This document shows, one piece after another, positions 49,831 to 58,560 of a DNA stretch of 60,048 nt. Location of the stretch: NCBI GenBank assembly GCA_029961055.1, contig JASBVM010000049.1, forward strand, positions 1 through 60,048, in the 5' to 3' direction. Position numbers and translations under genes: made by a program. The notes beneath the pieces are model-generated. The model was not told the DNA's origin. It made no database searches and saw only the letters and a list, made by a program, of their open reading frames with translations. This stretch comes from Bacillota bacterium. GTDB lineage: Bacteria; Bacillota; Sulfobacillia; JAIMAT01. How positions within the stretch are numbered: the first letter of the stretch is position 1; each line of letters opens with the position of its first letter.

Positions 49831-50909
49831 CAGGCGGTCACCTTCCTCCGGCTGGAGCGGGCGGTCACCCGCTGGGTGTCGAGGAGCGTCTGGAAGAACC
49901 TCGCGTAGGCGGCTTTGTCGGCTTTCCAGTCCGCGTACAGGTCGTGGTTGTCGTCGAAGGCCAGCTCGTCGACCATGACGATGCAGTCGTCGACCGGGCA
50001 GACCTCGGCGCAGATGCCGCAGCCGCAGCAGGCCTCGTACTCGACCCGGTAGGTGCCCTCGGGCGTCAGCTCGAAGACCGAGTCGGGGCACTCCATGAAG
50101 CACTGCTTGCACTGGGTGCAGGCATCAAAGTTGATCACCGGCCGCTCGGAGCGGGTGGTGAACTTCTTGAAGGCCTCCTGCCGCCCGCCGCGGGGCGCCG
50201 CCGGGACGATGATCGCCTCCGCCATCTCGTTCCACTCGGGCAGCCGGACCGGCTCGTAGGTGTAGGGCGCGCCGACGCCGGCGGGCACGGTGCTGACCTG
50301 CACCTCGCGGTAGCCTTGGCGCAGCCCCTCGAGGTGCTGCTCGGCCTTGGGGCCCTTGGCGACCTCCTTCTCCAGGTCCTCGAGGCGGACGACCTCCGGG
50401 ATCAGGTGGGCGATGGCCCCCAGGACGCGGAACTCGGTGCCGTCGTCGTGGTAGACCCAGAGGCCGGAGAAGGACTTCTGTCCCGGCAGGATCCCCAGGC
50501 GCCAGTCGAAGGGGAGCTGCGGGATGAACTCCAGCAGCTTGCTCCGCTCATGGTCGGAGACGACCAGCAGCGCGCCGCCCTCCGCCAGGCCCAGGTGGAT
50601 CGGGCGGATGCCGTACCAGGCCCAGGACTCGTGCCCCTTGGCCAGCGTGTCGTCCAGCGCCGCGATCAGGCGGACGTTGTCCGGCTCGTACTTGGCCATC
50701 TGGACGTGGAGCTCGTCTTCGGACTCGGCGATGACCGCGAACTGTTTGGCGGGGATGCCGTTCCGCTCGGGCGAGTCCGAGTAGCGCGAGATGGTGCCGC
50801 CGATCTTGCCCGAGTGCCGCGATGCCTTGACCAGCGTCTTGACGATGTTCCCCGCCAGGATCTTCTGGAAGATGCCCCGGTAGGTGATATCGACCGAACC
50901 GCTCGCCAA
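49830..50909 (-). CDS. Fused gamma-delta subunit of the oxalate oxidoreductase-type enzyme
   Basis: Residues about 1-200 form a divergent gamma domain (YRGIFQKILAGNIVKTLVKA, GGTISRYSDSPERNGIPAKQ) and residues about 255-320 a two-cluster ferredoxin delta domain (CTQCKQCFMECPDS and CCGCGICAEVCPVD). A gamma-delta fusion is also found in Moorella oxalate oxidoreductase. The gene is first in its operon and is preceded by an inverted repeat GGTAT-N5-ATACC. GTG/ATG choice: the frame begins at the GTG-like start at 50909 after AAGGGGGAAGG. Electrons from oxalate would leave through its clusters to ferredoxin. Confidence 0.8.
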   Translation of the reverse strand: MASGSVDITYRGIFQKILAGNIVKTLVKASRHSGKIGGTISRYSDSPERNGIPAKQFAVIAESEDELHVQMAKYEPDNVRLIAALDDTLAKGHESWAWYGIRPIHLGLAEGGALLVVSDHERSKLLEFIPQLPFDWRLGILPGQKSFSGLWVYHDDGTEFRVLGAIAHLIPEVVRLEDLEKEVAKGPKAEQHLEGLRQGYREVQVSTVPAGVGAPYTYEPVRLPEWNEMAEAIIVPAAPRGGRQEAFKKFTTRSERPVINFDACTQCKQCFMECPDSVFELTPEGTYRVEYEACCGCGICAEVCPVDDCIVMVDELAFDDNHDLYADWKADKAAYARFFQTLLDTQRVTARSSRRKVTA

Positions 50910-50952
50910 CGCGCCTTCCCCCTTTCAGCCGGCCTGGATCGGCCCACTTGAC

Positions 50953-50967
50953 GGTATACGGCATACC
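50953..50967. promoter_or_regulatory. Operator-like inverted repeat before the oxalate oxidoreductase operon
   Basis: GGTAT-ACGGC-ATACC is an inverted repeat 44 bases upstream of the gamma-delta start. Read on the minus strand, ATGGTATGCCGTATACCGT differs in one base from the site before the oxalate transporter gene. It is a likely binding site of the neighbouring GntR protein. Confidence 0.7.
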
Positions 50968-51077
50968 ATCGAAGAAACCTTCCCGAAGGGTGGAGCTGTC
51001 GCTCGAGGGCTGGCCACCGCGCTCCGCCCCCGGCGACGGCCGGGCGGCCAGCCCCTGCCCGTGACGGCTCCCCGTCC

Positions 51078-52415
51078 CTACTCCGACACCGCGTGGCCGG
51101 CGGCCGGCGCCACCGACTCCGCCATCTGCCGCGCCCGCTCGGCGGTCCGCCGCGCCAGCGGCTTCAGCCAGACCAGGGCCAGGATGGCGTCCAGCGCGCT
51201 GGCCAAGACCATGGCCCAGAAGACGCCCACCCATGAGCCGCTCTGCACCGCCGCCAGGGCGGCGACGGGGCCGGCCAGGATGGAGGCGACGCCCTTGGCC
51301 GTGTACATGATCCCGTAGTTGGCGGTCGCCCAGGTCCGACCGTAGAGGTCGCCCACCGCCGCCGGGAAGAGCGAGAAGATCTCGCCCCAGGAGAAGAACG
51401 CCAGCCCCGAGAGGACGATGAACCAGACCGGGTGGTGGATCAGCTGCAGGAGAGCCAGGATGGTCAGCGCCTGGATGGAGAAGGCGATGAACATGGTGTT
51501 CTCCCGGCCGATGTGGTCCGAGATCCAGCCCCAGAAGGGCCGGGTGATCCCGTTGAGGATCCGGTCCAGCTGGACCGCCAGGACCAGCGCCGTCATGCCG
51601 AAGGCGACGACCACCTTGTCGACGTGGTAGAACTTGGCGATCGGCTCCAGTTGGGCGGTGACGACGAGCCCGCTGAAGGCCATCAGGGTCATCATGAGGT
51701 AGAGCACCCAGAAGGAGCCCTGGCGGATCACCTGCCCGGGCGTCAGGTCCAGCTTGGAGGTGGTCACCCGCAGGGCGTGGGTGGCCTCCCTCGCCGCCCA
51801 TCCGGGCGGCATCCATCCCTTCGGCGGCTGGACGATGAAGTAACCCGCGGCCATGGTGACCAGCCCCTGGACGATGCCCCAGACGATGAACGCCTGTTGG
51901 TAGCCGCTCGATTCGATCATGGCCGCGATGGGGGCGACGGTGAAGGCGGTGCCGATGCCGTAGCCCCCGGCCGTGGCGCCGGCGGCCAGGCCGCGGTGGT
52001 CGGGGAACCATTTGAGCGCGTTGCCCATGGCCGCCCCGTAGACCGCGCCAGCGCCGATGCCACCCAACGAGTACCAGAAGTAGAGCGCCCAGAGGCTGTG
52101 CGCCAGCCCGGAGCCCACCCAGCTGACGCCCGCCAGGAGACCCCCGGCCATCACCACGATCCGCATGCCAAGCCGGTCGGCCAGGTAGCCTTCGACGGGC
52201 TCCAGCCACGTCTCGAAGAGGACGAAAAGCGTAAACGCCACCTGGACGGCCGCCAGTGAGACGTGCAAGGCGGATTGGAGCGGCGTGGTGAAGAGCGTCC
52301 AGGCGTATTGAAGGTTGGCGATCGCCATCATGGCGACGACGCCGGCCACCAGCTGCCACCAGCGGTTGACGACGCGAGTGGCCGCGGAAGGTGAAGCCGT
52401 CTCGGCGGAGCTCAT
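51078..52415 (-). CDS. OxlT-like oxalate/formate MFS transporter
   Basis: The 445-residue, 12-segment carrier follows OxlT closely at the start: NRWWQLVAGVVAMMAIANLQ, YAWTLFTTPLQ and HVSLAAVQVAFTLF align with Oxalobacter OxlT, and GIGAGAVYGAAMGNALKWFP with its segment 4 region. It would take up oxalate, perhaps exchanging it for formate. The ATG at 52415 has GGGGAGG eight bases upstream; the open frame continues 45 codons further without conserved content. The gene lies 168 bases upstream of the oxalate oxidoreductase operon and has its own strong promoter and operator. Confidence 0.87.
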   Translation of the reverse strand: MSSAETASPSAATRVVNRWWQLVAGVVAMMAIANLQYAWTLFTTPLQSALHVSLAAVQVAFTLFVLFETWLEPVEGYLADRLGMRIVVMAGGLLAGVSWVGSGLAHSLWALYFWYSLGGIGAGAVYGAAMGNALKWFPDHRGLAAGATAGGYGIGTAFTVAPIAAMIESSGYQQAFIVWGIVQGLVTMAAGYFIVQPPKGWMPPGWAAREATHALRVTTSKLDLTPGQVIRQGSFWVLYLMMTLMAFSGLVVTAQLEPIAKFYHVDKVVVAFGMTALVLAVQLDRILNGITRPFWGWISDHIGRENTMFIAFSIQALTILALLQLIHHPVWFIVLSGLAFFSWGEIFSLFPAAVGDLYGRTWATANYGIMYTAKGVASILAGPVAALAAVQSGSWVGVFWAMVLASALDAILALVWLKPLARRTAERARQMAESVAPAAGHAVSE

Positions 52416-52538
52416 GGCCCATCCTCCCCCCCATGGACCGCATCGCGTTCCGCGCGGCGGACCGCCGATGCGGCACCCGACGGATGGTCGAACCTCCCCT
52501 CGCGCGGCGGAGCCCGGGAATGCCGCGCCCCTGCTGAT

Positions 52539-52553
52539 GGTATGCCGCATACC
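52539..52553. promoter_or_regulatory. Operator-like inverted repeat before the oxlT-like gene
   Basis: GGTAT-GCCGC-ATACC lies just downstream of the predicted transcription start of the transporter gene. ATGGTATGCCGCATACCGT matches the site before the oxidoreductase operon at 18 of 19 positions. A protein bound here would block transcription. Confidence 0.72.
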
Positions 52554-52567
52554 GTAACTCTGACGCC

Positions 52568-52596
52568 AACCTAGCGGGCATCGCTCCTTTTGTCAA
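52568..52596 (-). promoter_or_regulatory. Promoter of the oxlT-like gene
   Basis: On the minus strand a perfect -35 TTGACA (52596-52591) is followed after 17 bases by TAGGTT (52573-52568). The operator palindrome begins roughly eight bases after the expected transcription start. Confidence 0.72.
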
Positions 52597-52926
52597 CGGG
52601 CGATTTCCGTTTATGACACGTGAAATGCACGTCAATCGTGCTTTTGCATCAAATCCCGACCGTATCGCTGCGGATTCATGAAGGGTGGGGCTTGAAGGCC
52701 GGTGGTGACGGGCGTGCGGAAGGTCTTCTGGCTCGCGCGCCAAGTTCACGAGATCACTTTTTCGGCATTTGGTATACCGCCCACCCCTTCCGCCACGCCC
52801 TCTACGGATTTACACTGTGGGCGTGGGCGTCGACGCCGGCGGCGCAGCGCCCGCGCCGGGATCGGCTCAAAAACCACCGGGATCGGTCAAAAAACCGCAC
52901 TCGATCAGGTCGGGGGTGAGGGGACG
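52597..52926. promoter_or_regulatory. AT-richer intergenic region with nested inverted repeats and a partial operator
   Basis: GCACG-TCAAT-CGTGC (52627-52641) is nested in an outer ATGCA/TGCAT pair (52625-52629 and 52645-52649) and is followed by TTTT, so it could be an operator or a weak terminator. GGTATACC (52771-52778) recalls the half-sites of the two GntR-type operators and may serve autoregulation. TTTACACT near 52808-52815 is a possible -10 region for the rightward genes. No gene larger than about 50 codons is credible here. Confidence 0.4.
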
Positions 52927-53076
52927 GTGGTGACGGCGGAGCTGATCGCCGTGCTGGGCTTCGCGCTGTTCGTCGGGGCCTGCGCCCTCCAGGCGCGCTC
53001 GGAAACGGCACGCACCGCCCGGACAGGGCAGGGCCGGCCTGCACTGCGCGTCATCCGGGGCCGCCGGGTCGCCTGA
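52927..53076 (+). CDS. Possible small membrane protein (49 residues)
   Basis: A GTG at 52927 with GGGGTGAGGGG just upstream opens a short frame: one hydrophobic segment (ELIAVLGFALFVGACALQA) followed by a basic tail ending RVIRGRRVA. It sits between the oxalate transporter and the GntR regulator. I recognise no family. The good ribosome binding site and clean membrane-helix pattern support a real small protein, but a chance frame cannot be excluded. Confidence 0.45.
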   Translation: MVTAELIAVLGFALFVGACALQARSETARTARTGQGRPALRVIRGRRVA

Positions 53077-53193
53077 TCGACCCCAGGGGGCCGGGCGGAG
53101 GCGGGCGAAACGGAGGCGGAGCCGGCCGCGGTGCCGGCTCCGCGCATGTCCGGCCAGGCGGTCGCAAACACCATGGAGGAGGAAGCGAAGCGG

Positions 53194-53913
53194 ATGAACC
53201 TTCCGCGACTCGAGTCGGACCGGTTCCCGGTGGTGGTGGACGAGGTCTCCAAGGCGATCCGCGCGGCCATCCTGGACGGCCGGGCGCCGAAGGGCACCCA
53301 CCTGGTGGAGCGCGAGCTGGCCGAGCAGCTGGGGGTGAGCCGCACGCCGGTGCGCGAGGCCCTGCGGCGCCTGGAGCGGGAAGGGCTCCTCGTCTACGAG
53401 CCCCGGCGGGGCGTGGTGGTCAGCGGCTTCGACGAGCAGTCGGTCCGCGACCTCTACCTCATGCGCGAGCTCCTGGAGGGGCTGGCCGCCCGGCTCGCGG
53501 CGGAGCGGCACACCCCCGACGAGCAGGCGGAACTGGAGCGGCTCCTGGAAGAGGCGGAGACGGCCGTGGAGCAGGGGGATGTGGACGCCGCCGCCACGCA
53601 GAACGTGGCGATCACCCTGCAGCTCTACCGGATGGCGCACAGCGCGCGCCTGGAACAGGCCCTGGCCGCCCTGCGCGACTATATCGAGAGCTTCACCCGG
53701 ACCGGTTACCGGGACGATTGCCGTCTTCGCCAGGCGCACCGGGAGCACCGTGCCATCGTGGCCGCCATCCGTGACCGCGACGCCGACCTGGCGGAGGAGC
53801 TGACCCGGCTTCACGTCCGCCGCTCGCTGGAGAGCTGGCAGCACCGGCGGGCCGTGCAAGCCGCGGCGGCGGCCGGCGAGGGAGCCCCCACCCCCTCCGA
53901 CAAAGACACGTAA
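53194..53913 (+). CDS. GntR family regulator with FCD (FadR-type) effector domain
   Basis: The ATG at 53194 follows GGAGGAGG and gives 239 residues. The winged helix (LVERELAEQLGVSRTPVREA followed by LRRLEREGLL) is typical of GntR proteins. The all-helical FCD domain (RELLEGLAARLAAER ... AHREHRAIVAAIRDRD) binds small carboxylates, often with a metal held by Asp/His residues. In-frame ATG 53173 and GTG 53131 are weaker starts. The nearby GGTAT-N5-ATACC palindromes before the oxalate transporter and oxidoreductase genes are its likely targets, with oxalate or a related acid as effector. Confidence 0.87.
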   Translation: MNLPRLESDRFPVVVDEVSKAIRAAILDGRAPKGTHLVERELAEQLGVSRTPVREALRRLEREGLLVYEPRRGVVVSGFDEQSVRDLYLMRELLEGLAARLAAERHTPDEQAELERLLEEAETAVEQGDVDAAATQNVAITLQLYRMAHSARLEQALAALRDYIESFTRTGYRDDCRLRQAHREHRAIVAAIRDRDADLAEELTRLHVRRSLESWQHRRAVQAAAAAGEGAPTPSDKDT

Positions 53914-54066
53914 CCGGGAGCCCCGTCCCCGCCTCCTTCCGCCGGTTTGTCCCCCTCTCCCTCCGATTCCCTTTCCCTCCGAGAAGGACTCGGACGACCA
54001 CCGTCGAACAAGCCGTCTAACTCTACGGAACTCGGTTTCTGCATAGGAGACGAGGTCCGCAGGGGG

Positions 54067-54927
54067 GTGTCTTCCTCGGCCACTCCGCCGATCGGATCGC
54101 TGGCCCGGGCGCTCCAGCTGCTCGAGCAGTTCACGGCGCGCCAGGACGAGTGGGGCGTGCGCGAGCTCGCGCTCGCCACCGGCATGAGCAAGGCGACCGT
54201 CTCCAAGGTGATGGCCACCTTCCGGGCGCACGGCTACGTGGTCCAGGACCCGCTGACCAGGCGCTACCGGCTGGGCCCCGCGTTCATCTCCGGAGGCCGG
54301 GTGGCGGCGCGCCGGCTGAACGTGGTGGAGGCGGCGCGCCCCGTTCTGGAACGGCTGGCGGGGCAGACCGGCGAGACGGCCGTCCTCATGCTCCGCGCCG
54401 GCTGGCGGTCGGTCTGCGTGGCGACGGCGGAGGCGCCCCGCTCCTCCATCCGCGTCGCCGCGACGGTGGGGCGCTACGCCTCGCTCCACGCCGGCGCCTC
54501 CAACAAGCCGATCCTGGCCTTCCTCGGCGACGCGGAGATCGAGGAGTACCTCGCCTCGCCCTTCTTCGTGCCACGGGGTCCCCGCTCCATCACCGAAGCG
54601 GGGGCGATGCGGGCGCACCTGGCCGAGATCCGCCGCACCGGCGTGGCGTTCAGCTCCTCGGAGGTGGAGCCGGGGGTGAGCGCCTGCGGTGCGCCCGTCT
54701 TCGGCCCCGGCGGTGCCGTGGTCGGTGCGGTCAGCGTCACCGGGCCGGCGGACCGGCTCGCCGGCGAGGCGATGGCGGCGGCGGGCGTCTACGTGCGCCA
54801 GGCGGCGGAGGAGCTGAGCCGCGCCTTGGGCTGGCGGAGCGCCGACGGGTGGCGGAGGACCGGCGCGGTGTCGAGAGGGCGAACGCGAGAGGAAGGGGTG
54901 GAAGCGGATGAGACCGCGATGGGGTAG
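54067..54927 (+). CDS. IclR family regulator, second copy
   Basis: The protein has a winged helix-turn-helix (WGVRELALATGMSKATVSKV) and an IclR effector domain (RSVCVATAEAPRSSIRVAAT, HAGASNKPILAFLGD, SSSEVEPGVSACGAPVFG). The start is uncertain; GTG at 54067 gives a normal N-terminus of about 286 residues, and the frame is open to 53947. It overlaps the substrate-binding protein gene by 20 bases, so it is part of the transport operon and probably controls it. The effector is unknown. Confidence 0.82.
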   Translation: MSSSATPPIGSLARALQLLEQFTARQDEWGVRELALATGMSKATVSKVMATFRAHGYVVQDPLTRRYRLGPAFISGGRVAARRLNVVEAARPVLERLAGQTGETAVLMLRAGWRSVCVATAEAPRSSIRVAATVGRYASLHAGASNKPILAFLGDAEIEEYLASPFFVPRGPRSITEAGAMRAHLAEIRRTGVAFSSSEVEPGVSACGAPVFGPGGAVVGAVSVTGPADRLAGEAMAAAGVYVRQAAEELSRALGWRSADGWRRTGAVSRGRTREEGVEADETAMG

Positions 54928-56482
54928 GACGGCCGCGCTGGGGCTGGTTGTGGCGGCCCTGCTCCTGGCCGGCTGCGGCGGGGGCGGCAGCGGCGGCGCG
55001 ACGGGGAGCGCGGGGAACGGGGCGGCGGCCGGCGCCGGCGGGACTTCCTCGGGCGGCGGGGGGACGATCACCATCGGCATCAACGCCGATCCGCCCAACC
55101 TGGATCCGTCGGGTTCGACGGCGCTGGTCGACCGGTACGTGCAGAACTCCATCTTCGACAAGCTGTACGACGTGGACGCCCAGCTCCGGGTGGTGCCCGT
55201 GCTGGCGGCCAGCCTTCCCGAGGTGTCGGCCGACGGGAAGACGTATACCATCCGGCTGCGGCAGGGGATCCGTTTCACCGACGGGACCCCCTTCGACGCC
55301 GACGCGGTGGTCTTCAACCTGAAGCGGTACATGGGCCCGGAGTCGGCGCGGCGGTCGGAGCTCTCCTTCGTCCAGGACGTGCAGAAGGTGGATCCGTACA
55401 CCGTCCGGATCGTGCTGAAGGAGCCCTTCAGCCCGCTCCTCTATACGCTGACCGACCGGGCGGGGATGATGGGCTCGCCCTCGGCCATCGAGAAGGAAGG
55501 GGCCAACTTCGGGCAGCATCCGGTGGGCACCGGTCCCTTCCTGTTCGAGAGCCGCATCAAGGGCGACCAGATCGTGCTGGTCCGGAACCCGAACTATTGG
55601 CGGAAGGGGAGGCCCAAGGCCGAGAAGCTGATCTGGAAGGTCGTCACGGACGACAACGTCAAGGTGGTCAACCTGAAGGCGGGCCAGCTGGACCTCATCG
55701 ACACGGTGCCGGCCCAGTCGGTGGGCGACCTCCAGTCCGACTCCGGCTTCCGTGTCGACATCGGGCCCGGGCTCGGCTTCCAGGGGATCTTCTTGAACGT
55801 GAACCAGCCGCCCTTCAACAACGTCTACCTGAGGCGCGCGGTCGACCTGGCCATCGATCGGGCGGCTCTCGTCAAGGTGGTGTTCGGCGCCACGGCCGAC
55901 CCGGGCTACGGGCCCTTCCCGGCGGGCACGCCCGCGGCGGCGGCCTCCGGCTCGGTCCCCGGCGTCGACCTGGCCAAGGTGAAGGAGCTGCTGGCCAAGG
56001 GCGGGCACCCCGACGGGTTCAGCTTCACCCTGAAGACCGCAGCCTCCCCGGTCAACCAGCAGGTGGCTCAGGTCCTGAAGAGCATGCTCGCCCAGGCCGG
56101 CATCACGATGAACATCCAGCAGGTGGAGTTCGGCACGCTGCTGGACGACTCGGACAAGCACAACTTCCAGGCGAGCGCCCTGGGCTGGAGCGGCCGGCCC
56201 GACCCGGACGGGAACATCTACGCCTGGCTCCACACCGGCGGTTCGCTCAACAACTCCGGCTACTCGAACCCCCAGGTGGACCGGCTGCTCGACCAGGCGC
56301 GGGCGGTCGGCGCCATGTCGCAGCGCGTCGACCTCTACCGGCAGGTGATGGAGATCGAGCATCAGGACGTTCCCTACGTCTACCTGTACTTCCCGAAGAA
56401 CGTGAAGGCGTACAGCGCCCGGGTGCAGGGCTTGGTCAACGTTCCGGACGGGATCATCCGGACCGCCGACCTGAGCAAGTAG
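54908..56482 (+). CDS. Peptide/nickel-type ABC transporter substrate-binding lipoprotein
   Basis: The 524-residue protein has a signal peptide with lipobox (LLLAG then Cys23), a Gly/Ala/Ser-rich linker and an SBP_bac_5 domain: ITIGINADPPNLDPSGS, GKTYTIRLRQGIRFTDGTPF, HPVGTGPFLFESRIKGDQIV, and NNVYLRRAVDLAIDRAALVK. Such receptors bind peptides, but also opines, glycosides or nickel. ATG at 54908 follows GGAAGGGGTGG within the end of the regulator gene. Confidence 0.92.
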   Translation: MRPRWGRTAALGLVVAALLLAGCGGGGSGGATGSAGNGAAAGAGGTSSGGGGTITIGINADPPNLDPSGSTALVDRYVQNSIFDKLYDVDAQLRVVPVLAASLPEVSADGKTYTIRLRQGIRFTDGTPFDADAVVFNLKRYMGPESARRSELSFVQDVQKVDPYTVRIVLKEPFSPLLYTLTDRAGMMGSPSAIEKEGANFGQHPVGTGPFLFESRIKGDQIVLVRNPNYWRKGRPKAEKLIWKVVTDDNVKVVNLKAGQLDLIDTVPAQSVGDLQSDSGFRVDIGPGLGFQGIFLNVNQPPFNNVYLRRAVDLAIDRAALVKVVFGATADPGYGPFPAGTPAAAASGSVPGVDLAKVKELLAKGGHPDGFSFTLKTAASPVNQQVAQVLKSMLAQAGITMNIQQVEFGTLLDDSDKHNFQASALGWSGRPDPDGNIYAWLHTGGSLNNSGYSNPQVDRLLDQARAVGAMSQRVDLYRQVMEIEHQDVPYVYLYFPKNVKAYSARVQGLVNVPDGIIRTADLSK

Positions 56483-56561
56483 GCCGGGGCCGGAGAGGCG
56501 AGGGCCGGCGGCTGCGCCCGCCGGGCGGAGTCGCCGGCCGCCCGCCCTTGGGGGATCGACC

Positions 56562-57524
56562 ATGTGGAAGCAGCTTCTGAGGCGGTTGATGCTGGCGGTA
56601 CCGGTCCTCTTCCTGGTCAGCCTCATGGTCTTCAGCCTGATCCACCTGATCCCCGGTGATCCGGGGCGGACCATCCTGGGCCCTGAGGCGACGCCCGAGG
56701 CGGTCCGCGCCTTCGACCACCGCCTGGGGCTCGACCGGCCCCTGCCGGAGCAGTACCTGCACTGGCTGGTGCGGGTGCTGCACGGCGACCTGGGGCGGTC
56801 GCTGGTGGACGGGACGCCGGTCAGCCTCCTGATCGCGCAGCGCCTTCCGGCCACGGTGGAGCTGGCCGTGGGCGCGCTCCTCCTGGCCACGCTGGTGGCC
56901 ATACCGGCCGGCATCGTGGCGGCGACGCGGCGGGGGAGCTGGAGCGACGCGGCGGGCACCTTCCTCTCCCTGGCGGGCCTCTCGCTGCCCCAGTTCTGGC
57001 TCGGCCTCCTCCTCATCCTCGCCTTCGCCGTCCGCCTGCGCTGGCTGCCGGCCTCGGGCTACGTCCCGTTCCTCCAGGATCCCGGCCAGAACCTGAAGAC
57101 CATGCTCCTCCCCATCGTGGTCACCGGGCTGCGGGAGACGGCCGTCACCATGCGCATGATGCGCTCCAGCCTGCTGGACGTGCTCGGCCAGGAGTACGTC
57201 CGCACCGCGTGGGCCAAGGGGCTCTCCCCCGCCGGCGTCATCTTGCGCCACGCCACGCGGAACGCGCTGATCCCGGTGCTGACCACCAGCGGTCTCCAGC
57301 TGGCGGGGCTCCTGGGCGGTCTGGTGATCACGGAGACCATCTTCGTCATCCCGGGCTTCGGCCGGCTGATCGTGGACAGCATCCTCAACCGCGACTTCGT
57401 CACGCTGCAGGGCGCGGTGCTGGTCTCGGCGCTGCTGGTGATCGGCGTCAACCTCGTGGTCGACCTGCTCTACACGGTGCTGGATCCGCGGATCCAGCCG
57501 GGCGGGAAGGGGGCGCGGGCGTGA
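56562..57524 (+). CDS. Peptide/nickel-type ABC transporter permease (DppB-like)
   Basis: The 320-residue permease has six membrane segments and the DppB-type beginning with MAVPVLFLVSLMVFSLIHLIPGD-like order, DPGRTILGPEATPEAVRAF, LHGDLGRSLVDGTPV, and the EAA-type loop GQEYVRTAWAKGLSPAGVIL that docks on an ATPase. ATG follows a weak CTTGGGGGAT site. Its stop overlaps the next permease (TGATG). Confidence 0.92.
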   Translation: MWKQLLRRLMLAVPVLFLVSLMVFSLIHLIPGDPGRTILGPEATPEAVRAFDHRLGLDRPLPEQYLHWLVRVLHGDLGRSLVDGTPVSLLIAQRLPATVELAVGALLLATLVAIPAGIVAATRRGSWSDAAGTFLSLAGLSLPQFWLGLLLILAFAVRLRWLPASGYVPFLQDPGQNLKTMLLPIVVTGLRETAVTMRMMRSSLLDVLGQEYVRTAWAKGLSPAGVILRHATRNALIPVLTTSGLQLAGLLGGLVITETIFVIPGFGRLIVDSILNRDFVTLQGAVLVSALLVIGVNLVVDLLYTVLDPRIQPGGKGARA

Positions 57525-58468
57525 TGGAACCGGAGCCTCGGCGAGTGCTGGCGGAAACGGTGGGGCAGGGGCCGGCAGGCACCGGCGACACCGCGACGGA
57601 GGGCGCGCCGGTGCCGGGGCGCCGGGGAGCGCGGACCTGGGTGCGGCGCCTGGCCCGGAACCGCCTGGCGCTCTTCGGGGCGGTGGTGGTCTTCCTTCTG
57701 GTGGTGGTGGCGCTCTTCGCCCCCTGGCTCGCCCCGCACGACCCGTTCCGCCAGGATTACGGGGCGCTCCTCCGGCCGCCCTCGCCGGCCCACCCGCTGG
57801 GCACCGACGAGCTGGGCCGCGACGAGCTGTCGCGGCTCCTGTACGGGGCGCGGATCTCGCTCGAGGCGGGGATCCTCTCGGTCGGGCTGGCGGTCCTGAT
57901 CGGCCTGCCCCTGGGGCTCTTCGCCGGCTTCGCCGGGGGCTTCTGGGACGAGGCGGTGATCGGGCGGCTGACCGACGCCATGCTCGCCTTCCCCTCCCTC
58001 ATCCTGGCGCTGGCCATCGCCGCCGTGCTGGGTCCGAGCCTGACCAACGCCATGCTGGCCATCGGCGTCAGCATGGTCCCCACCTATGTCCGCCTCGTCC
58101 GCGGCCAGGTGCTGGCCGAGCGGGAGCGCGAGTACGTCGAGGCCAGCCGGGCGCTGGGCGCCGGCGCGTGGCGCCAGCTCTTCCGGCACATCCTGCCGAA
58201 CGTCCTCAGCCCCTTGCTGGTTCAGGCCTCCCTGGGCGTCGCCTCGGCCGTGATCGCCGAGGCCAGCCTCAGCTACCTGGGCCTGGGCACGCAGCCGCCC
58301 ACGCCCAGCTGGGGCTCGATGCTGCACACCGCCCAGGGCTACCTGACGGTGGCCCCCTGGCTGGCCACCTACCCGGGGCTGGCCATCTTCGTGACGGTGC
58401 TGGCGATCAACCTGGTGGGCGACGGGTTGCGGGACCTGCTGGATCCCCGGCAGCGGCGGCTGGGATGA
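57524..58468 (+). CDS. Peptide/nickel-type ABC transporter permease (DppC-like)
   Basis: The 314-residue DppC-type permease starts with a disordered segment, then RRLARNRLALFGAVVVFLLV, the DppC hallmark HPLGTDELGRDELSRLLYGA, and the EAA loop EREYVEASRALGAGAWRQLF. It should pair with the DppB-like protein. No DppD/DppF-type ATPase gene follows; the next gene is an MFS carrier. The ATPases must be encoded elsewhere if the system is active. Confidence 0.92.
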   Translation: MEPEPRRVLAETVGQGPAGTGDTATEGAPVPGRRGARTWVRRLARNRLALFGAVVVFLLVVVALFAPWLAPHDPFRQDYGALLRPPSPAHPLGTDELGRDELSRLLYGARISLEAGILSVGLAVLIGLPLGLFAGFAGGFWDEAVIGRLTDAMLAFPSLILALAIAAVLGPSLTNAMLAIGVSMVPTYVRLVRGQVLAEREREYVEASRALGAGAWRQLFRHILPNVLSPLLVQASLGVASAVIAEASLSYLGLGTQPPTPSWGSMLHTAQGYLTVAPWLATYPGLAIFVTVLAINLVGDGLRDLLDPRQRRLG

Positions 58469-58560
58469 GCGGCCGCCGCGCACGCTGAGCCGCGGTTCAT
58501 CGCCCCTCCGTCGACGTTCAACCGTCGCTCGCGGCCGTTGGGCGACGATATCTTGCGTCG

